Shown: one piece after another, positions 4,727-8,152 of the stretch
Layout: every line of letters starts with the position of its first letter
Position numbering within the stretch: position 1 is the stretch's first letter
From: Pseudomonadota bacterium
GTDB lineage: Bacteria > Desulfobacterota > Desulfarculia > Desulfarculales > JAHJDS01
Assembly (NCBI GenBank): GCA_018812395.1
Contig: JAHJDS010000544.1
Location: forward strand, 1 to 8,152
Length of the DNA stretch: 8,152 bases
Direction of reading: 5' to 3'
Notes under the pieces: generated by a model
The model's input: only the letters and a program-made list of their open reading frames with translations
Database searches by the model: none
What the model was told of the DNA's origin: nothing
Made by a program: the position numbers and the translations under genes

Positions 4727-6907
4727 ATGTATCGGATCGGGGAGATAATTGACAAGGTCCTCGAATATCACCCCCAGGCCGACGTCGACCTGATCCAGAA
4801 GGCCTACGTCTTCACGGCCCATGCCCACCAGGGCCAGAACCGCCTGTCAGGCGAGCCCTACCTCCATCATCCCCTCGAAGTGGCCGGGCTGCTGAGCGAA
4901 CTCAAGCTGGACGCGGTCTCGATCAGCGCCGGGTTGCTGCACGACGTCCTCGAGGAGACGCCGACCAGCCTGGCCGAGATCGATGAACTGTGCGGCGAGG
5001 AGGTCCGGCGTATCGTCGACGGCGTGACCAAGATCACCCGGATGGACTTCGCCAGCCGGACCGAGCACCAGGCCGAGAACATCCGGAAGATGATCCTGGC
5101 CATGGCCGACGACATTCGAGTCGTCCTGGTCAAGCTGTCCGACCGGATGCACAACATGCGGACCCTGGGCTACCACCAGCCCGAGGCCCAGCGACGCATC
5201 GCCCGGGAAACCCTGGACATCTACGCCCCCCTGGCCGGGCGCCTGGGCATCGGCGCCTTCAAGAGCCAGCTCGAGGATTTGTCCCTGTATTACCTCGAAC
5301 CGGACATCTATCGCCAGATCAAGGACGGCATCGCCCGGTATCGAGGCCAGGAAACCAGGTACATGGGGGAAATAAAGACGGCCATGTCCCAGGCCATGGC
5401 CGACCTCGGCCTCCGGGGCCGGGTCGAGGGGAGATTCAAGCACTACTACTCGATCTACCGGAAGATGCTGGACCAGAGACTGAGCCTGGACCAGCTTTAC
5501 GACCTGGTCGGCTTCCGGATCATCCTGGAGTCGGTCAAGGATTGCTACGAGGCCCTGGGCGTCGTCCACTCGATCTGGCGGCCCATTCCGGGACGGTTCA
5601 AGGACTACATCGGCATTCCCAAGGCCAACATGTACCAGGCCCTGCACACCGCCGTGGTCGGCCCCTACGGCGAGCGGATGGAGATCCAGATCCGGACCGA
5701 GGAGATGCACCTGGTGGCCGAGTCGGGCATCGCCTCCCACTGGCGCTATAAGGAGGGTGGCGGCGGCATGGACCAGGTCGAAGGGGAGCGCTTTGCCTGG
5801 CTGCGGAGCCTCCTGGAGTGGCAGCGGGAAACTACCGACCCGCGGGAGTTCCTGCGGACCCTGCGGGTGGACCTCTATCCCGAGGAGGTCTACGTCTTCA
5901 CCCCGACCGGCGAGGTCAAGGACCTGCCCAAGGGGTCGACGCCGGTGGACTTCGCCTACGCCGTCCACTCCGAGGTGGGCCACCACTGCCAGGGGGCCCG
6001 GGTCAACGGCCGGATGGTTCCCCTGCGCCACGAACTGAAGACCGGGGACATCGTCGAGATCATCACCGCCAACAAGCAGCATCCCTCCAAGGACTGGCTG
6101 ACCTACGTCAAGTCGCCCAAGGCCCGGGCCCGCATCCGCCAGTGGGTCAAGACCGAGGATCGGGAGTCGTTCATCGACCTGGGCCGGGACATGCTGGGCC
6201 GGGAACTCAAGAGACTGAACGAGGATCTCGGCGCCCTGATCAAGGAGGGCCGGGTCAAATCCGTGGCCGGGGAATTCAGTTTCCAGGCCGAGGACGACCT
6301 GCTGGCGGCGGTGGGGTTCGGCAAGCTGTCGGCCCGTCTGGTGGCCGGCCGGCTGTCGCCGGCCGAGCAAACCGAGCCGGAGCGCATCCAGCGCACCATC
6401 CTGGAGCGGCTGACCCGGCGGGCGCCTAAAAAGCCCAAGGAGGGCATCAAGGTTCGGGGCGAAGACGGCGTCATGGTGCGGCTGGCCAAGTGCTGTCATC
6501 CCCTGCCCGGCGAGGACATCCTGGGCTTCATCACCCGCGGCCGGGGGGTGAGCGTCCACCGGGCCGATTGCCCCAAGATCACTGGCGCCGATCCCCGGCG
6601 CATCGTCGAGGTCGAGTGGGACCAGTCGGCCGACGAGAGGCACACCGTCGAGCTGAGGGTGGTCAGCCGGGACCGCAAGGGGATCCTGGCCGACATCGCC
6701 GCCACCCTGACCAAGAACGACGCCTCGGTCCTGGCGGCCCAGGTGTCCACCGAGCCCGACGGGCGGGCCGTGGGCACCTTCGCCCTCGAGGTCGCCGACG
6801 CCGGTCACCTCGAGACCATTATCAGGGATTTGAAGCGGGTCAAGCACGTCCTGACCGTCAGCCGGGTGGTGGCCTCGGCCGAGACGGCTAAAAGAAGGCC
6901 GGACTGA
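4727..6907 (+). CDS. rel: Bifunctional (p)ppGpp synthetase/hydrolase, RelA/SpoT family
   Basis: This 726-residue long RSH protein makes and degrades (p)ppGpp in the stringent response. Domains in order: HD hydrolase (about 25-180; His47/His48, His72-Asp73, Asp139 of KLSDRMHNM); synthetase (about 235-345; YSIYRKM, Asp259 of YDLVGFR, RFKD at 290-293, PKANMYQALHT, Glu319 of MEIQIRT); TGS (about 386-448); helical region; zinc-finger-like CCHPLPGE with Cys589, Cys590, His591 and Cys615; C-terminal ACT (about 638-716). RFKD, rather than the EFDD of synthetase-only RelA, together with an intact HD motif marks it as bifunctional. The hydrolase ED pair reads Glu76-Glu77 instead of Glu-Asp. The start is ATG 4727, because the family N-terminus begins here and the upstream 27 codons are out-of-frame proS sequence; the ribosome site is weak (GGGGG at 4711-4715). 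It follows proS by 28 bp and is probably the last gene of the operon. relA or spoT are alternative names. Confidence 0.97.
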   Translation: MYRIGEIIDKVLEYHPQADVDLIQKAYVFTAHAHQGQNRLSGEPYLHHPLEVAGLLSELKLDAVSISAGLLHDVLEETPTSLAEIDELCGEEVRRIVDGVTKITRMDFASRTEHQAENIRKMILAMADDIRVVLVKLSDRMHNMRTLGYHQPEAQRRIARETLDIYAPLAGRLGIGAFKSQLEDLSLYYLEPDIYRQIKDGIARYRGQETRYMGEIKTAMSQAMADLGLRGRVEGRFKHYYSIYRKMLDQRLSLDQLYDLVGFRIILESVKDCYEALGVVHSIWRPIPGRFKDYIGIPKANMYQALHTAVVGPYGERMEIQIRTEEMHLVAESGIASHWRYKEGGGGMDQVEGERFAWLRSLLEWQRETTDPREFLRTLRVDLYPEEVYVFTPTGEVKDLPKGSTPVDFAYAVHSEVGHHCQGARVNGRMVPLRHELKTGDIVEIITANKQHPSKDWLTYVKSPKARARIRQWVKTEDRESFIDLGRDMLGRELKRLNEDLGALIKEGRVKSVAGEFSFQAEDDLLAAVGFGKLSARLVAGRLSPAEQTEPERIQRTILERLTRRAPKKPKEGIKVRGEDGVMVRLAKCCHPLPGEDILGFITRGRGVSVHRADCPKITGADPRRIVEVEWDQSADERHTVELRVVSRDRKGILADIAATLTKNDASVLAAQVSTEPDGRAVGTFALEVADAGHLETIIRDLKRVKHVLTVSRVVASAETAKRRPD

Positions 6908-6936
6908 CGGTCCGACCGGACCCGGCCGGACCGGTC
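6908..6936. repeat. Overlapping GC-rich inverted repeats directly after the rel stop
   Basis: CGGTCCG (6908-6914) pairs with CGGACCG (6927-6933), while GACCGG (6914-6919) pairs with CCGGTC (6931-6936), so competing hairpins are possible. They lie in the 75-bp gap between the convergent rel and rpmB. No T-run follows on either strand, so a standard intrinsic terminator is not shown. A Rho-dependent or factor-aided end for both genes is possible. The rest of the gap (6937-6982) shows nothing recognisable. Confidence 0.35.
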
Positions 6937-6982
6937 ACCCCGGTCGTCTCGAATAATCTGTCGGGCTGTCGGTCGGGTCGGT

Positions 6983-7198
6983 CTATTCGGTCCAGCGGCC
7001 ACTGGTCCGCGAGGCCTTGACCACCTTGCCGGCCTTGAGGCACTTGGTGCAGACCTGTTTCCGGCGCACCGCCCCGTTTTCGATGACCCGCACCCGCTGG
7101 AGGTTGGGCATGAACCGGCGTTTGGTCTTATTGTGGGCGTGGGAGACGTTGAAGCCGGTCATCGGCCGCTTGCCGCATATATCACACACTTGACTCAT
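6983..7198 (-). CDS. rpmB: 50S ribosomal protein L28 (zinc-type)
   Basis: This 71-residue basic protein of the large ribosomal subunit opens with MSQVCDICGKRP, followed by NVSHAHNKTKRRFMPNLQ and VRVI, all hallmark L28 sequence. Cys5/Cys8 and Cys50/Cys53 form two CxxC pairs, so this is the zinc-binding (C+) form. The ATG at 7198 is chosen over a longer reading (to 7288) because it matches the family N-terminus and has AAGGA 7 nt upstream (7206-7210); the longer reading would also run through the promoter. The usual partner rpmG is not next to it. It stands alone, converging on rel and 96 bp downstream of purM, with its own promoter. Confidence 0.97.
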   Translation of the reverse strand: MSQVCDICGKRPMTGFNVSHAHNKTKRRFMPNLQRVRVIENGAVRRKQVCTKCLKAGKVVKASRTSGRWTE

Positions 7199-7235
7199 GG
7201 CGTGGTCCTTGTCCTTTATTTGACGCGAATCAGTA

Positions 7236-7264
7236 GTTATACCCGCCGTCTTTTGTTTTGGCAA
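7236..7264 (-). promoter_or_regulatory. Predicted strong sigma70-type promoter of rpmB
   Basis: On the minus strand, TTGCCA (5/6; bases 7264-7259) is followed after exactly 17 bp by TATAAC (5/6; bases 7241-7236). An A-rich stretch, AAAAAAC, lies immediately upstream of the -35 and could act as an UP-type element, as expected for a ribosomal protein gene. Transcription would start near 7229, giving a leader of about 30 nt with the AAGGA site. This is the clearest AT-rich patch in the window. Confidence 0.68.
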
Positions 7265-7294
7265 GTTTTTTCGGTGAATCGGCCCCAAAACGCC

Positions 7295-8152
<858 letters not shown>

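Noticed and set aside
4749..4757. A fourth TTGACAAGG inside the start of rel, as a promoter or operator
   Set aside because: It encodes Ile-Asp-Lys in a conserved stretch of the Rel N-terminus and has no -10 box at 17 bp; probably chance.
4847..6847. A 666-codon open frame antisense to rel
   Set aside because: Its composition is Gly/Leu/Asp/Val-rich with no domain, and it mirrors a well-supported Rel protein. Long antisense frames are expected where third positions are almost all G or C.
7199..7288. N-terminal extension of L28 by 30 residues (start at 7288)
   Set aside because: The extension would be encoded within the predicted promoter and leader, is not part of L28, and the ATG at 7198 has its own ribosome site.

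Overview
The window is GC-rich, roughly two-thirds G+C by eye, with GC-biased third codon positions. It looks like bacterial core chromosome. The gene order ispG-proS-rel, a 2-hydroxyacyl-CoA dehydratase remnant and a long Rel all fit an anaerobic Desulfobacterota-type ('deltaproteobacterial') organism, but that placement is an inference from gene order and protein style, not a database match. I saw no insertion sequence, phage gene, tRNA, rRNA or CRISPR array.

Layout. Bases 1-121 hold the C-terminal tail of a 2-hydroxyacyl-CoA dehydratase-type protein (+). It converges on a two-gene minus-strand unit (1764 down to 169): a PurN-fold formyltransferase-like protein, then a class II (FucA-type) aldolase with an unusual cysteine-rich, helical C-terminal tail. 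The gap 1765-1882 is a compact divergent control region. It has a sigma70-type promoter in each direction, a perfect 10-bp inverted repeat, and three copies of TGACAAGG, two of which overlap the opposed -35 boxes. Rightward run ispG (isoprenoid precursor synthesis), proS (prolyl-tRNA synthetase; its start overlaps the ispG stop) and rel (bifunctional ppGpp synthetase/hydrolase, 28 bp downstream), probably one operon. Rel converges on rpmB (ribosomal protein L28, minus), which has its own strong promoter. Upstream of rpmB on the same strand is the 3' two-thirds or more of purM (AIR synthetase), cut by the window end.

How the genes fit together. Most of the window is housekeeping: isoprenoid synthesis, tRNA charging, the stringent response, a ribosomal protein and purine synthesis. 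The less ordinary parts are the formyltransferase-like/aldolase pair and the shared control region with its apparently leaderless ispG start. The aldolase tail resembles a bacterial-microcompartment encapsulation peptide, although no shell genes are visible here. I found no clearly novel multi-gene system.
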